Below are positions 10,048 to 19,183 of a DNA stretch of 64,000 bases, piece by piece (position 1 is the first letter of the stretch; every line of letters starts with the position of its first letter). Source of the DNA: Rhodococcus sp. 14-1411-2a (GTDB lineage: Bacteria; Actinomycetota; Actinomycetes; Mycobacteriales; Mycobacteriaceae); NCBI RefSeq assembly GCF_002259485.1, contig NZ_NPGA01000003.1, positions 124,001-188,000 of the forward strand, written 5' to 3'. A model generated the notes under the pieces. That model saw only the letters and a list, made by a program, of their open reading frames with translations. It did no database searches and was not told the DNA's origin. A program made the position numbers and the translations under genes.

Positions 10048-11250
10048 CTATTTCGTCGCCTCCCCTGAGTGCGCGGCGACGAACCGTCGTCGAACACGTC
10101 CACGAATGCCGGTGACGACCTCGTAGCTGATTGTGTCGAGCGCATCCGCCCAATCCTGAGCGTGCGCTTCTCCCCTGTCCCCTGGCCCGAACAGTAGCGC
10201 CTCGTCGCCGACCGCGACACCCGAGCCGCCGCCACCGAGGTCGACGACGAATTGATCCATGCACACGCGCCCCACCGAGGGATAGCGGCGACCTCCGATG
10301 GTCACACCGAACCGCCCACTGAGGCGGCGAACGACACCGTCGGCGTAACCGAGAGCGACGAGTGCGACCACGGTGTCTGCGGGAGCGGTCCAGGTGTAGC
10401 CGTAGGACACCGATTCACCTTCGCTCACCTTCTTGATGTTCGCCACCTGCGCCGAGAGCGTCAGGACCGGGCGTAGCCCGTATGTCCCCAGCTCGGGTAC
10501 CGGCGACAAGCCGTACAGAGCAATACCCGGGCGGACCATGTCGAAACCGAGATCGGGTCTGGTCAAGGTGGCAGCCGAGTTGGACAGATGCACGACGGCG
10601 GGAGGTGTTCCGCGGCGGGTAGCGCGCCGCACGGCGTCTCGAAGCCGCTCCGCCTGGGCATCGTTGGCCGGGTGTCCCGGCTCGTCGGCGCATGCCAAGT
10701 GCGAGAACATTCCGGTCAACCTAACACTGCCCTCCGCGACGGCAACCGCCGTCGTGTCGAGCACGTCGTCGAGATCGGCTTCCGCGACCCCGTTGCGGTT
10801 GAGCCCGGTGTCGATCTTGAGCGTGAGATCAGCGGTTCGGCCGACTCGGCGCGCGGCGTCGACCACGGCATCGAGCTGGGCGGCCGTGGACACTGCGATC
10901 CCCACCTGCCCGGCGATTGCCGCAGCGAAGTCCGAATCCGTTCGATGCAACCACGCCAGCACCGGGACCGTGATTCCCGCTGCCCGGAGTTCGAGGGCCT
11001 CGCCGATGGTGGTGACGCCGAGCTCCTGCGCCCCCGCTGCCACTGCGGCGCGTGCGACTTCGACGGCACCGTGGTTGTATCCGTCGGCCTTGACGACCGC
11101 CATCACTGCGGCGTCCCCGGCGAACTGCTGCAACATGTGGACGTTGTGAGCCACTGCGTCGAGGTCGACGGACGCCACAGCGCCCGAACCCGTCCGAGGA
11201 TCGGTCCTCTCGTCGTCGCAGCCGATACTCACAACATTCGATAGTGCCAT
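10048..11250 (-). CDS. alr: Alanine racemase
   Basis: A PLP enzyme of 400 residues making D-alanine for peptidoglycan. The PLP lysine is K54 in VVKADGYNHGA. The partner catalytic tyrosine is in the SYGYTW segment of the beta domain. The C-terminal DQFVVDLGG and GDEALLFG segments are typical. An N-terminal extension of about 25 residues precedes the barrel. It lies downstream of nnr with an 80-base gap. Confidence 0.96.
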   Translation of the reverse strand: MALSNVVSIGCDDERTDPRTGSGAVASVDLDAVAHNVHMLQQFAGDAAVMAVVKADGYNHGAVEVARAAVAAGAQELGVTTIGEALELRAAGITVPVLAWLHRTDSDFAAAIAGQVGIAVSTAAQLDAVVDAARRVGRTADLTLKIDTGLNRNGVAEADLDDVLDTTAVAVAEGSVRLTGMFSHLACADEPGHPANDAQAERLRDAVRRATRRGTPPAVVHLSNSAATLTRPDLGFDMVRPGIALYGLSPVPELGTYGLRPVLTLSAQVANIKKVSEGESVSYGYTWTAPADTVVALVALGYADGVVRRLSGRFGVTIGGRRYPSVGRVCMDQFVVDLGGGGSGVAVGDEALLFGPGDRGEAHAQDWADALDTISYEVVTGIRGRVRRRFVAAHSGEATK

Positions 11251-11330
11251 CCGGGCCGCCGATACGACGGATCAGGGTGCCACAAGTCGTGACACACCTG
11301 GTGTCGGACGTGGGCCACGCACGACCACGG

Positions 11331-12764
11331 TCACGTTGGGAGTGAGCGCACAATTCGGATCGCGTCGGGAATGGCCTCACACAGTGGGCTCGCAGAAATG
11401 GGTGCCGCGAACTCTCCACCGGACCCGTGAGCCGCACGGGCGGCGGCCAGGGCGTGGACCTTCGCTCCGCAGGCAGCCGCCGTGGACGGTGCCATTCCCG
11501 ACGCGAGCAGGGCCCCGAGAATGCCCGACAGTACGTCGCCCGAGCCGGCGGTCGACGCGGCCGATCCTCCGGCATCGCTGACGAACGTGGTGCCGTCCGC
11601 ATCGGCCACGATCGTCGCCCGTCCCTTGAGCAGAACGGTGACGCCCCAACGCGCGGCGAGATCTCGAACCGATCCCACTCGGTCGGGTGCGGGGTCGGAT
11701 CCGGTCAGGCGGGCGAATTCTCCGGCATGCGGGGTCAGCAAAGTCGGTGCGGCGCGTCCGGCAACCCAGCGTTCGTTCTGTGCGAGGACAGTGAGCGCAT
11801 CCGCATCGACGACCACCGGCAGGTCCGTGTCCAGAACTCGACGCACGATCTCCGCCGAATCCTCGTCGGTGCCGAAACCGGGACCGACCACCCACGCCTG
11901 CACCCTCCCGGCCGTGTCGAGATCCGGGGCGGCAACGACCTCCGGACAGTGAGACACGACCTCTGTGCCTGCACTTCCCACGTAGCGGACCATCCCGGAG
12001 GTGGCCGCAACAGCCGCGCCTACACAGAGCAGTGCGGCACCGGGGAACGTGGCGCTGCCTGCCAAAACACCCACCACGCCCTGCGAGTACTTGTCGTCCG
12101 CGGCCGTGGGAATCGGCCACACCCGTCCTACGTCGGCCGGCTCGAGCGACGCCATCGCCGGCGCGGGCAGCTCGAGGCCGATGTCCACGAGTTCGATTCG
12201 GCCACAACGAGGTACGGCCAGTACATGCACGGGCTTGCGCGCTCCGAACGTCACCGTCACGTCGGCGGTCACGGCCGGCCCCGGTGCGGCACCGGTCTCC
12301 GCGTCGACTCCGCTGGGAATGTCCACGGCCACGATCGGTGCGGTGATCTGCTCGACCACCGCAGCCGCATCGGGCCGCAACGGACCCTTGCCGGAAATTC
12401 CCACGATGGCGTCGACCACGATGTCGGTAGGTCCGCACCGAGTCACCACTCGTCCGCCCGACGCTCGCAGGGCTGCAAGACCTTCCGCGTGCGCCCGCGT
12501 CGGGTCGAGCAGGAGTGCCGACACCGAGACACCGCGGCGACGCAGATATGTCCCCGCCCACAGACCGTCTCCGCCGTTGTCGCCCGTGCCCACCAGAATC
12601 GTCACACGCCGTCCGGCGACGCCGCCCGTGCGCGCAGCCAGTTCGCCGGCCACGACGGTCGCCAAGCCGTACGCGGCGCGCCGCATGAGAACACCGTTGG
12701 GCAACGAGTTCAGCAGCGGCGCTTCCGCATTCCGAATCTGCTCGGGTGTGTAGTAACCACGCAT
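11331..12764 (-). CDS. nnr: Bifunctional NAD(P)H-hydrate epimerase / ADP-dependent dehydratase
   Basis: 477 residues fusing two repair activities for damaged NAD(P)HX. Residues about 1-215 are the YjeF_N epimerase, with GTGDNGGDGLWAG and the DAIVGISGKG segment. Residues about 225-477 are the ribokinase-like dehydratase, with TPHAGEFARLTG and the catalytic AGSGDVLSGILGALLASG. It lies 8 bases downstream of glmS and upstream of alr. Confidence 0.96.
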   Translation of the reverse strand: MRGYYTPEQIRNAEAPLLNSLPNGVLMRRAAYGLATVVAGELAARTGGVAGRRVTILVGTGDNGGDGLWAGTYLRRRGVSVSALLLDPTRAHAEGLAALRASGGRVVTRCGPTDIVVDAIVGISGKGPLRPDAAAVVEQITAPIVAVDIPSGVDAETGAAPGPAVTADVTVTFGARKPVHVLAVPRCGRIELVDIGLELPAPAMASLEPADVGRVWPIPTAADDKYSQGVVGVLAGSATFPGAALLCVGAAVAATSGMVRYVGSAGTEVVSHCPEVVAAPDLDTAGRVQAWVVGPGFGTDEDSAEIVRRVLDTDLPVVVDADALTVLAQNERWVAGRAAPTLLTPHAGEFARLTGSDPAPDRVGSVRDLAARWGVTVLLKGRATIVADADGTTFVSDAGGSAASTAGSGDVLSGILGALLASGMAPSTAAACGAKVHALAAARAAHGSGGEFAAPISASPLCEAIPDAIRIVRSLPT

Positions 12765-12772
12765 GCCGAGCG

Positions 12773-14635
12773 CTACTCGACGGTGACGGACTTGGCCAGG
12801 TTGCGCGGCTTGTCCACGTCGTAGCCGCGCGCCTGCGCAACCTCGGCGGCGAACACCTGCAGCGGAATCGTCGACAGAAGGGGCTGCAACAGCGTCGAGG
12901 CTGCCGGGATCTCGATGAGATCGTCGGCGAAAGGCCGAACGGCCTCGTCTCCTTCTTCGGCGATGACGACCGTTCGTGCACCACGCGCTTGAATCTCGCG
13001 AATGTTGCTCAGCATCTTCGAGTGCAACACCGCACGACCCTTCGGCGACGGCATCACGATGATCACCGGGACACCGTCCTCGATCAGCGCGATCGGACCG
13101 TGCTTGAGCTCGCCCGCTGCGAAACCCTCCGCGTGCATGTACGCGAGTTCCTTGAGCTTGAGCGCGCCTTCGAGCGCAACCGGGTACCCGACGTGTCGGC
13201 CGAGGAACAGAATGGTCGTGGCCGTCGAGAGCTCTCGTGCCAGTGCCCGAACCGGTTCGACCGTCTCGAGCACCCTCTGCACCAACTCGGGCATCGCTTC
13301 GAGTTCGGCGAATTCACGCGCAACCTCGTCGGGATACTTGGTGCCGCGAGCCTGCGCCAACGCCAACCCGACCAGATAGTTCGCGGTCACCTGCGCGAGA
13401 AAGGCCTTGGTCGACGCGACGCCGATCTCCGGACCGGCACGCGTGTAGAGCACGGCGTCGGCCTCACGCGGAATCTGCGATCCGTTGGTGTTGCACACCG
13501 CGAGAACCCGGGCCTTCTGATCCTTGGCGTGCCGAACTGCTTCGAGAGTGTCCGCAGTCTCGCCGGACTGCGAGATGGCGACGACCAGGGTCGATCGATC
13601 GAGTACCGGGTCGCGATAGCGGAATTCGCTGGCCAGTTCCACCTCGACCGGAAGCCGAGTCCAGTGCTCGATCGCGTACTTGGCGAGCAGGCCCGAGTGG
13701 TACGCGCTACCGCAGGCCACGACGAACACCTTGTCGACGTCGCGCAGCTCCTGATCCGACAGTCGCTGCTCGTCGAGCACGATTCGACCGTTGTCGAAGT
13801 GGCCGAGCAACGTGTCCGCCACCGCGGCGGGCTGCTCCTGGATCTCCTTGAGCATGAAGTAGTCGTGGCCGCCCTTCTCGGCGGCTGCCAGATCCCAATC
13901 GATTCGGAACGGACGCCCCTGCGCCTCGTTGCCCTCGAAATCGCTGATGTCGTAGCCGTCGGCGGTGATGACGACGACCTGATCCTGGCCGAGTTCGACG
14001 GCGTTGCGGGTGTGCTCGATGAACGCAGCGACGTCGGACCCCAGGAACATCTCACCCTCGCCGACGCCGAGAACCAACGGCGTGGAGCGGCGCGCCGCGA
14101 CGATCGTGTCCGCATGATCGGAATGGGTGAACACCAGGGTGAACGCACCCTCGAGACGACGCAGAACTGCTTTCGCGCTGGCCACGAAATCGCCCGCGGT
14201 CGGGCCATCGGCGTAAGCCCGCGAGACCAGGTGCACCGCGACCTCGGTGTCGGTATCGGAGAGGAACTCGATCCCGACCGCTTCCAGTTCGGCACGCAGC
14301 GGTCCGAAGTTCTCGATGATGCCGTTGTGCACCACCGCGACCGTTCCGGACGTGTCCCGATGCGGATGGGCGTTGCGGTCGGTGGGACGGCCGTGTGTCG
14401 CCCACCGGGTGTGACCCATTCCGGTGGTGCCGACGAACGTATCGGTACCGATGTCGTCCAGTTCGGCTTCGAGATTCGCCAGTCGACCCGCCTTGCGCTC
14501 GACGGCTGTCGCTCCTGCACCGTCGAGAATGGCGATGCCCGCGGAGTCGTAACCCCGATATTCCATACGCCGAAGCGCTTCGACCACCACACCCAGAGCT
14601 GGGCGGTGGCCGACGTAACCCACGATTCCGCACAT
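12773..14635 (-). CDS. glmS: Glutamine-fructose-6-phosphate aminotransferase (isomerizing) GlmS
   Basis: 620 residues making glucosamine-6-phosphate, the first committed amino-sugar step. The start is the ATG at 14635, which puts the nucleophilic cysteine at position 2 (MCGIVGYVG), as maturation requires; the two codons upstream are not used. An N-terminal class II glutaminase domain runs to about 240 and includes the RWATHG motif. Two SIS isomerase domains follow, with SQSGETADT and the C-terminal PRNLAKSVTVE. GlmM, the next enzyme, is 5 kb away in this window. Confidence 0.97.
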   Translation of the reverse strand: MCGIVGYVGHRPALGVVVEALRRMEYRGYDSAGIAILDGAGATAVERKAGRLANLEAELDDIGTDTFVGTTGMGHTRWATHGRPTDRNAHPHRDTSGTVAVVHNGIIENFGPLRAELEAVGIEFLSDTDTEVAVHLVSRAYADGPTAGDFVASAKAVLRRLEGAFTLVFTHSDHADTIVAARRSTPLVLGVGEGEMFLGSDVAAFIEHTRNAVELGQDQVVVITADGYDISDFEGNEAQGRPFRIDWDLAAAEKGGHDYFMLKEIQEQPAAVADTLLGHFDNGRIVLDEQRLSDQELRDVDKVFVVACGSAYHSGLLAKYAIEHWTRLPVEVELASEFRYRDPVLDRSTLVVAISQSGETADTLEAVRHAKDQKARVLAVCNTNGSQIPREADAVLYTRAGPEIGVASTKAFLAQVTANYLVGLALAQARGTKYPDEVAREFAELEAMPELVQRVLETVEPVRALARELSTATTILFLGRHVGYPVALEGALKLKELAYMHAEGFAAGELKHGPIALIEDGVPVIIVMPSPKGRAVLHSKMLSNIREIQARGARTVVIAEEGDEAVRPFADDLIEIPAASTLLQPLLSTIPLQVFAAEVAQARGYDVDKPRNLAKSVTVE

Positions 14636-14735
14636 GGACAATCAGGGTACTCGGCGGGGCGCGCACGACCCATTCGCTCAGGTTGACGTGTCCGGTGTCC
14701 CCCTGACGGGCCGCGGTTCGGTAGCGTCATCTCTC

Positions 14736-15596
14736 GTGGCGAAACCGAAGAAGCTGGCATCTGCTCTCTCCAAGCGCGGCCCGCACAAGGTGCTGCGAGG
14801 CGACCTGGCCCTCGCCGGGCAACCCGGTGTCGTCTACACCCCAGCCGAGGGTTACGGCCTGCCCGGCGTCGCCTTCGCACACGGCTGGATGCTGCGTCCC
14901 AGTCATTACACCGACACCCTGAAGCATCTCGCGTCCTGGGGCATCGTGGTTGCGGCACCGGACACCGAGCGCGGTCTCGTGCCCTCACACCGCGGACTCG
15001 CCACCGATCTGGGCACTGTGCTCGACATCATGACGGGCGTGCGACTGGGCCCAGGCAACATCAGCGTGCATCCGGACAAACTCGCCACGGCGGGCCACGC
15101 GATGGGGGCAGGCACCGCAGTGCTCGCCGCCTCCCGACGATCGGACATCAAGGCCGTCGCCGCGCTGTTCCCCGCACCGACTGCGCCCTCGTCCGAGGAC
15201 GCCGCAGCCGGCCTTTCCGTGCCGGGACTCGTCGTCGGAGACAACTCGAACGCCGATTCGCTCACCGACAACTCGCTCGCGCTCGCCCAGGCCTGGAACG
15301 GCCCGACTGTCCTGCGCCGAATCGACGGCTCGACGGCGGACGGTTTCGTCGAGGGCCGCCGGATACTCGGCGCACTGGGCATCAACAAGCCCGACCGCAA
15401 GACTCAGCAGCGCACCCGCGCCGTCCTGACGGCCTTCCTGCTGTTCCATCTGACCGGTGACTCCGACTACGAGGAACTGGCCGGATCGACCGGCGAGATC
15501 GACGGCACCCGAGCTGTCGATCCACACGCGCCTCTCGACGCGCAGCCCAAGCCCAAGGCGTCCGCGTCGATCAAGGCGCTGCTCGGACGGGGCTAG
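14736..15596 (+). CDS. Alpha/beta hydrolase-fold protein lacking the nucleophile serine (Rv3438-like position)
   Basis: 286 residues if started at GTG 14736 (VAKPKKLASALSKRG); the frame is open 34 codons further upstream. The core fold is clear: VAFAHGWMLRPSHY resembles the oxyanion segment and LATAGHAMGAGTAV sits where the nucleophile elbow should be. The elbow reads G-H-A-M-G, so alanine replaces the catalytic serine or cysteine. The C-terminus (about 235-286) is helical and Lys/Pro-rich. It lies next to glmS, as the M. tuberculosis hydrolase-like gene Rv3438 does. A binding or scaffolding role is more likely than hydrolysis. Confidence 0.82.
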   Translation: MAKPKKLASALSKRGPHKVLRGDLALAGQPGVVYTPAEGYGLPGVAFAHGWMLRPSHYTDTLKHLASWGIVVAAPDTERGLVPSHRGLATDLGTVLDIMTGVRLGPGNISVHPDKLATAGHAMGAGTAVLAASRRSDIKAVAALFPAPTAPSSEDAAAGLSVPGLVVGDNSNADSLTDNSLALAQAWNGPTVLRRIDGSTADGFVEGRRILGALGINKPDRKTQQRTRAVLTAFLLFHLTGDSDYEELAGSTGEIDGTRAVDPHAPLDAQPKPKASASIKALLGRG

Positions 15597-15608
15597 TCCC
15601 GGCTGTCG

Positions 15609-15878
15609 TCAGACCAGCCAGGACCTCGGCCGTCCGTCGGGTTCGGTCTCGACGTGCGGCGTGGGTTCGCGACGGTCCAGGTGAGCCGGTTGCAGCACCG
15701 ATCCCGACCCTGGCTCTACGTCGAAATCCGCTCCGCTCGCCTCGGCCGAACTCCGTGCTCCTCGGTCCATTGCCGGAGCCTGCGCCCGACTCAACGCCTC
15801 CGCCGCCCGCCCCATCGCGATTCGGTGCTGGTCTCGTATTCGATGCAACTCCCGACGCCACCCACTGTCGGTGCTCAC
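15609..15878 (-). CDS. Small hypothetical protein, third gene of a T7SS-like operon
   Basis: 89 residues, not recognised. It starts with GTG overlapping the stop of the upstream 602-residue protein (GTGA), with AGGGGAG as Shine-Dalgarno, so translation is coupled. The first 35 residues form a basic amphipathic helix (WRRELHRIRDQHR) and the rest is polar and probably disordered. A chaperone or small partner of the large upstream protein is possible. It ends 12 bases from the convergent hydrolase-like gene. Confidence 0.65.
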   Translation of the reverse strand: MSTDSGWRRELHRIRDQHRIAMGRAAEALSRAQAPAMDRGARSSAEASGADFDVEPGSGSVLQPAHLDRREPTPHVETEPDGRPRSWLV

Positions 15879-17683
15879 AGCTCCCCTGCTTCACTGAGGC
15901 CCGCACCGCTACCGATGTCGGCGGGTTGCGGATCGGTGACCGGTCGATCCGCAACCACCGGATGCTGCACAGCAGGCTGCTCGATGTCGGGTGACTCAGG
16001 CGTGCACTGCACCGATGCATCCGAGTCGAATTCGGATGTGGGTGCCGGTTCGGCAGCCGGCACGGGTTCGGCGGATAACACCGGTTCCGCCGCTGCGACG
16101 GATTCGGCCGTGGGTGCCGGTTCTGCCGTGGGTGCCGGTTCGGACGGGGGTTTCAATTCGGACGGCACCGCTGCAGCCGGGGCCGGTCCGTCCACCGCGT
16201 CGACGACACCGGGGACCTCGACGATCTGAGGTAGGCCGAGCGGTTCGATTCCGAGCTCGAACGAGCGAGTTCCGAGTCCAGGAGTCTCCAGTTCGACAGA
16301 CACCGTGCCGTCGTGTTCGAGTGCGATGCGGGCGCGATGCCCGTCGAGCTCGGCCTCGAGATGGCCGCGCTCGTCGCCGGCCGCGGGCCACGACTGCCCG
16401 GGCTGCGGCAACGGGTCCGACTCGGGTGGCCGGTCGCCGCTCACGTCCGGAGAAGCTTCCTCGGTGTTCTCGTCACCTGTCCGGCTGTCGAGTGCGGTAT
16501 CGCCTGAGCCCTGGAGATCTCCACTGTCGATCGTCTCGGCCAGCGCGTCGTCGACACGGTCGACGATCTCGGCGACGACTCGATCCACGAGTCCGTCCAG
16601 AGAGTCCCCCAATCGATCGACGACACGACCGTCGGCGATCAGGGATTCGGCCGGATCCACGCTGTCCGATCCGGCGAGTGCGTTGCCGCCGGGTGGCGAG
16701 ACGGCCGGGCCGACAGCGGCGGGTCCGACCGCTGGCGGCCCGACAGCTGCGGGCCCGAAAGCTGTTCCGGCTCCGGAACCGGCAGGCGTGGAACCGATCC
16801 CGGCAGGAGTCGGGTCTACCGAAGAGCTGTCGGGCCCCGTCCACGGCACTGCTGTACCGGGCTCGAGTGCCCAACTGCGCTCGTCGAGTCCGCCGAACGA
16901 AGGCTCGTGGACACTGCCCAGAATGTCCACCACCAACTTCAGACAGTCTCTGACGGCGGTGTCCGTGGCGCTGCATGCTGCGAGGACGGCCTCGCACGCG
17001 CCCTGTACGCGCGGAACGAACTCGGTGTCGATCCAGCGCCCGCAGCGTTCGGTCACCTCGGCAGCGAACTCGTCGGAGACATCGCCGCTGCGCACACCGT
17101 CGTTCAGATCCTCGAACGCAGACGCCAATCGTGGGAACACCGACTCTCGATCGACCGGCAGGCACTCGATTCCCGACGCAAGCAGAATCGCATCGATCTG
17201 GCCGACGTCCTTACCGTCCACCAGGTCGATGTCGAGGCCGCCGACGAGCTCGGCCTTGTCGGTCACTGCGTCACGGAGAACGTCGACGGCCGCACACATC
17301 GTCTGGTGAGAATCTTCGATCGACGCGAGGAACTGGGAAGCCTTTTGCTGTTCGGCCGACAGATAGGTCTGCACGGCCTGCCCGGCGTCACCGTGCCAAC
17401 GCAACTGCAGGACTCTACGAAGCTGAATCTGCTCCTCGAGTTGATCGGCGAGTACTGCGGACACCGTCCCCACGGCGTCTGCATCGTGTCCGAGCGCACC
17501 GAGGTTCAGCCCACGCTGCTCGTCGTACCTGGCGCACATGTCCTGATACTGCGGAACCTCGACGCCCGGGACACGGCCGACCAGCGGCAGGAACCGCTCG
17601 AAATACAGCAAGCCTTCTGCGTTCGCATCGAGAATCTCGTCGATCGACGCCCTGTCACCGGACGAGGCCGAAGGAGGTGTCAC
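15875..17683 (-). CDS. Large putative type VII secretion substrate with W-x-G helical N-terminus and low-complexity middle
   Basis: 602 residues from a GTG at 17683 that overlaps the upstream stop codon (GTGA). Residues about 1-270 are predicted helical and include a W-H-G turn near residue 97, the WXG signature. Residues about 285-350 are Gly/Pro/Ala-rich (repeats of AVGPP and AVGPA). A helical acidic stretch and a short beta-rich unit follow (RARIALEHDGTVSVELETPG). The C-terminal 140 residues are Glu/Pro/Ala repeats (APTAEPAPTAES). Layout resembles PPE- or EspA-type exported proteins but no family is firmly recognised. Confidence 0.75.
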   Translation of the reverse strand: MTPPSASSGDRASIDEILDANAEGLLYFERFLPLVGRVPGVEVPQYQDMCARYDEQRGLNLGALGHDADAVGTVSAVLADQLEEQIQLRRVLQLRWHGDAGQAVQTYLSAEQQKASQFLASIEDSHQTMCAAVDVLRDAVTDKAELVGGLDIDLVDGKDVGQIDAILLASGIECLPVDRESVFPRLASAFEDLNDGVRSGDVSDEFAAEVTERCGRWIDTEFVPRVQGACEAVLAACSATDTAVRDCLKLVVDILGSVHEPSFGGLDERSWALEPGTAVPWTGPDSSSVDPTPAGIGSTPAGSGAGTAFGPAAVGPPAVGPAAVGPAVSPPGGNALAGSDSVDPAESLIADGRVVDRLGDSLDGLVDRVVAEIVDRVDDALAETIDSGDLQGSGDTALDSRTGDENTEEASPDVSGDRPPESDPLPQPGQSWPAAGDERGHLEAELDGHRARIALEHDGTVSVELETPGLGTRSFELGIEPLGLPQIVEVPGVVDAVDGPAPAAAVPSELKPPSEPAPTAEPAPTAESVAAAEPVLSAEPVPAAEPAPTSEFDSDASVQCTPESPDIEQPAVQHPVVADRPVTDPQPADIGSGAGLSEAGEL

Positions 17684-17985
17684 CGGGGTGACTCGATCGC
17701 GTACGCGGTGGCGTCGTCCTGTTGCTCGTACTCGTTCATCGCGGTGGTGAGGGCATCGGCAATGTCGTCGACCGCGGACCGCCATGCCCCGACGGCACGC
17801 CCGAGCCCCAGGTACGCCTGGGAGTACGCAGCGCCCAGGTCACCGTAGTTCCGTCCGGCCCCGGCTGCGCCGAAGCCTGCGTCGGCAACGGAATCGGCGG
17901 CGTCACCGAGCACTTCCGCCGACGACACCAATGCATCTGCCACCCCGCGAACCCGGTCCGCGTCCACCCGAACTCCGTCGCTCAT
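17680..17985 (-). CDS. EspC-like / DUF2580 type VII secretion target
   Basis: 101 residues beginning MSDGVRVDADRVRGVADAL, the typical N-terminus of EspC-like proteins. It is a helical hairpin. Near its C-terminus it has the YxxxD/E secretion signal (YEQQD, after MNE), which T7SS substrates use for recognition by EccC. It is the first gene of a three-gene overlapping operon. An in-frame GTG twelve codons earlier is less likely as start. No W-x-G is present, as usual for this family. Confidence 0.82.
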   Translation of the reverse strand: MSDGVRVDADRVRGVADALVSSAEVLGDAADSVADAGFGAAGAGRNYGDLGAAYSQAYLGLGRAVGAWRSAVDDIADALTTAMNEYEQQDDATAYAIESPR

Positions 17986-18136
17986 ACGTTCCCGTTCCCC
18001 CTCCGAGTACCCCTTTCTCACTATGACGTGCGCCGACTCACATCGGTTCCCCAGGGAGCGGTAACGTCCCGATGTGAAATGTCCGTAACAGGTACCTGAA
18101 GTGGCTGCACCAGCTACTCACCGAACGAGGAGTCCC

Positions 18137-19177
18137 ATGCACATCGGAACGATGCTGAACTACAGCGGTGGTTTCAACGAGACCGTTGCCGAGGTCGCCG
18201 AGCTCGAGAAGGCAGGTCTCGACATCATTTTCGTGCCCGAGGCCTACTCGTTCGACGCCGTCAGCCAACTCGGATTCCTCGCGGCCAAGACGAGCACGAT
18301 CAAGATCGCGTCCGGCATCTTCCAGATCTACACCAGGACACCGTCACTGACCGCCATGACCGCCGCCGGTCTCGACTACGTCTCCGAGGGCCGGTTCGTG
18401 CTCGGGCTCGGCGCATCGGGACCGCAGGTCGTCGAGGGCTTCCACGGCGTCAAGTACGACGCACCGATCGCCCGAACCCGCGAGGTCATCGAGATCTGCC
18501 GCCAGGTCTGGCGTCGCGAGAAGGTGCAGTATCAGGGCAAGCACTATCAGATCCCGCTGCCGGCCGACCAGGGAACCGGTCTGGGCAAGCCGCTCAAGTT
18601 GATCAATCACCCTGTGCGCGATCGTATTCCGGTCGTCATTGCCGCACTGGGCCCCAAGAACGTCGAACTCACCGCCGAAATCGCCGAAGGCTGGCAGCCC
18701 ATCTTCTACTTCCCGGAGAAGGCCGCCGACGTGTGGGGCGATTCCCTCGCAGCAGGCAAGGCCAAGCGTGACCCGTCACTCGGCGAACTCCAGGTCTTCG
18801 CAAGTCCGACGCTGGCGATCGGCGAGGACGCGGAGAAGTACCTCCCCTGGGTCAAGCCACATCTGGCGCTGTACATCGGCGGCATGGGAGCCAAGGGCAA
18901 GAACTTCTACAACTCCCTGGCCCAGCGATACGGATACGAGGCCGAGGCCGAGAAGATCCAGGACCTCTACCTGGCCGGCAAGAAGGAGGAGGCCGCCGCG
19001 GCAGTTCCCGACGAGCTCGCGCGCGCGGTCAATCTCATCGGCCCGGAAAGCTTCGTCAAGGAGCGGGTCGCAGCCTTCGCCGAAGCGGGTGTCACCACTC
19101 TCAATGTCGCGCCGCTCGCCGAGAACACCGCAGGCCGCGTCGCGCAGCTGACCGCGCTGCGCGAACTGACCGCCTGA
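18137..19177 (+). CDS. LLM-class F420-dependent oxidoreductase
   Basis: 346 residues of the luciferase-like (beta/alpha)8 family. The start is the ATG at 18137 (MHIGTMLNYSGGF), with CGAGGAG upstream. The LDIIFVPEAYSFDAVS, LASGIFQIYTRTPSLTAMTAAG and GRFVLGLGASGPQVVEG segments are typical of actinobacterial F420 enzymes of this group. The substrate is unknown. It diverges from the EspC-like operon and converges on glmM with only six bases between. Confidence 0.9.
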   Translation: MHIGTMLNYSGGFNETVAEVAELEKAGLDIIFVPEAYSFDAVSQLGFLAAKTSTIKIASGIFQIYTRTPSLTAMTAAGLDYVSEGRFVLGLGASGPQVVEGFHGVKYDAPIARTREVIEICRQVWRREKVQYQGKHYQIPLPADQGTGLGKPLKLINHPVRDRIPVVIAALGPKNVELTAEIAEGWQPIFYFPEKAADVWGDSLAAGKAKRDPSLGELQVFASPTLAIGEDAEKYLPWVKPHLALYIGGMGAKGKNFYNSLAQRYGYEAEAEKIQDLYLAGKKEEAAAAVPDELARAVNLIGPESFVKERVAAFAEAGVTTLNVAPLAENTAGRVAQLTALRELTA

Positions 19178-19183
19178 GAAACG

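Noticed and set aside
12746..14686. 646-codon plus-strand frame across glmS
   Set aside because: Antisense shadow of an unmistakable glmS; composition is Arg/Asp-rich without motifs.
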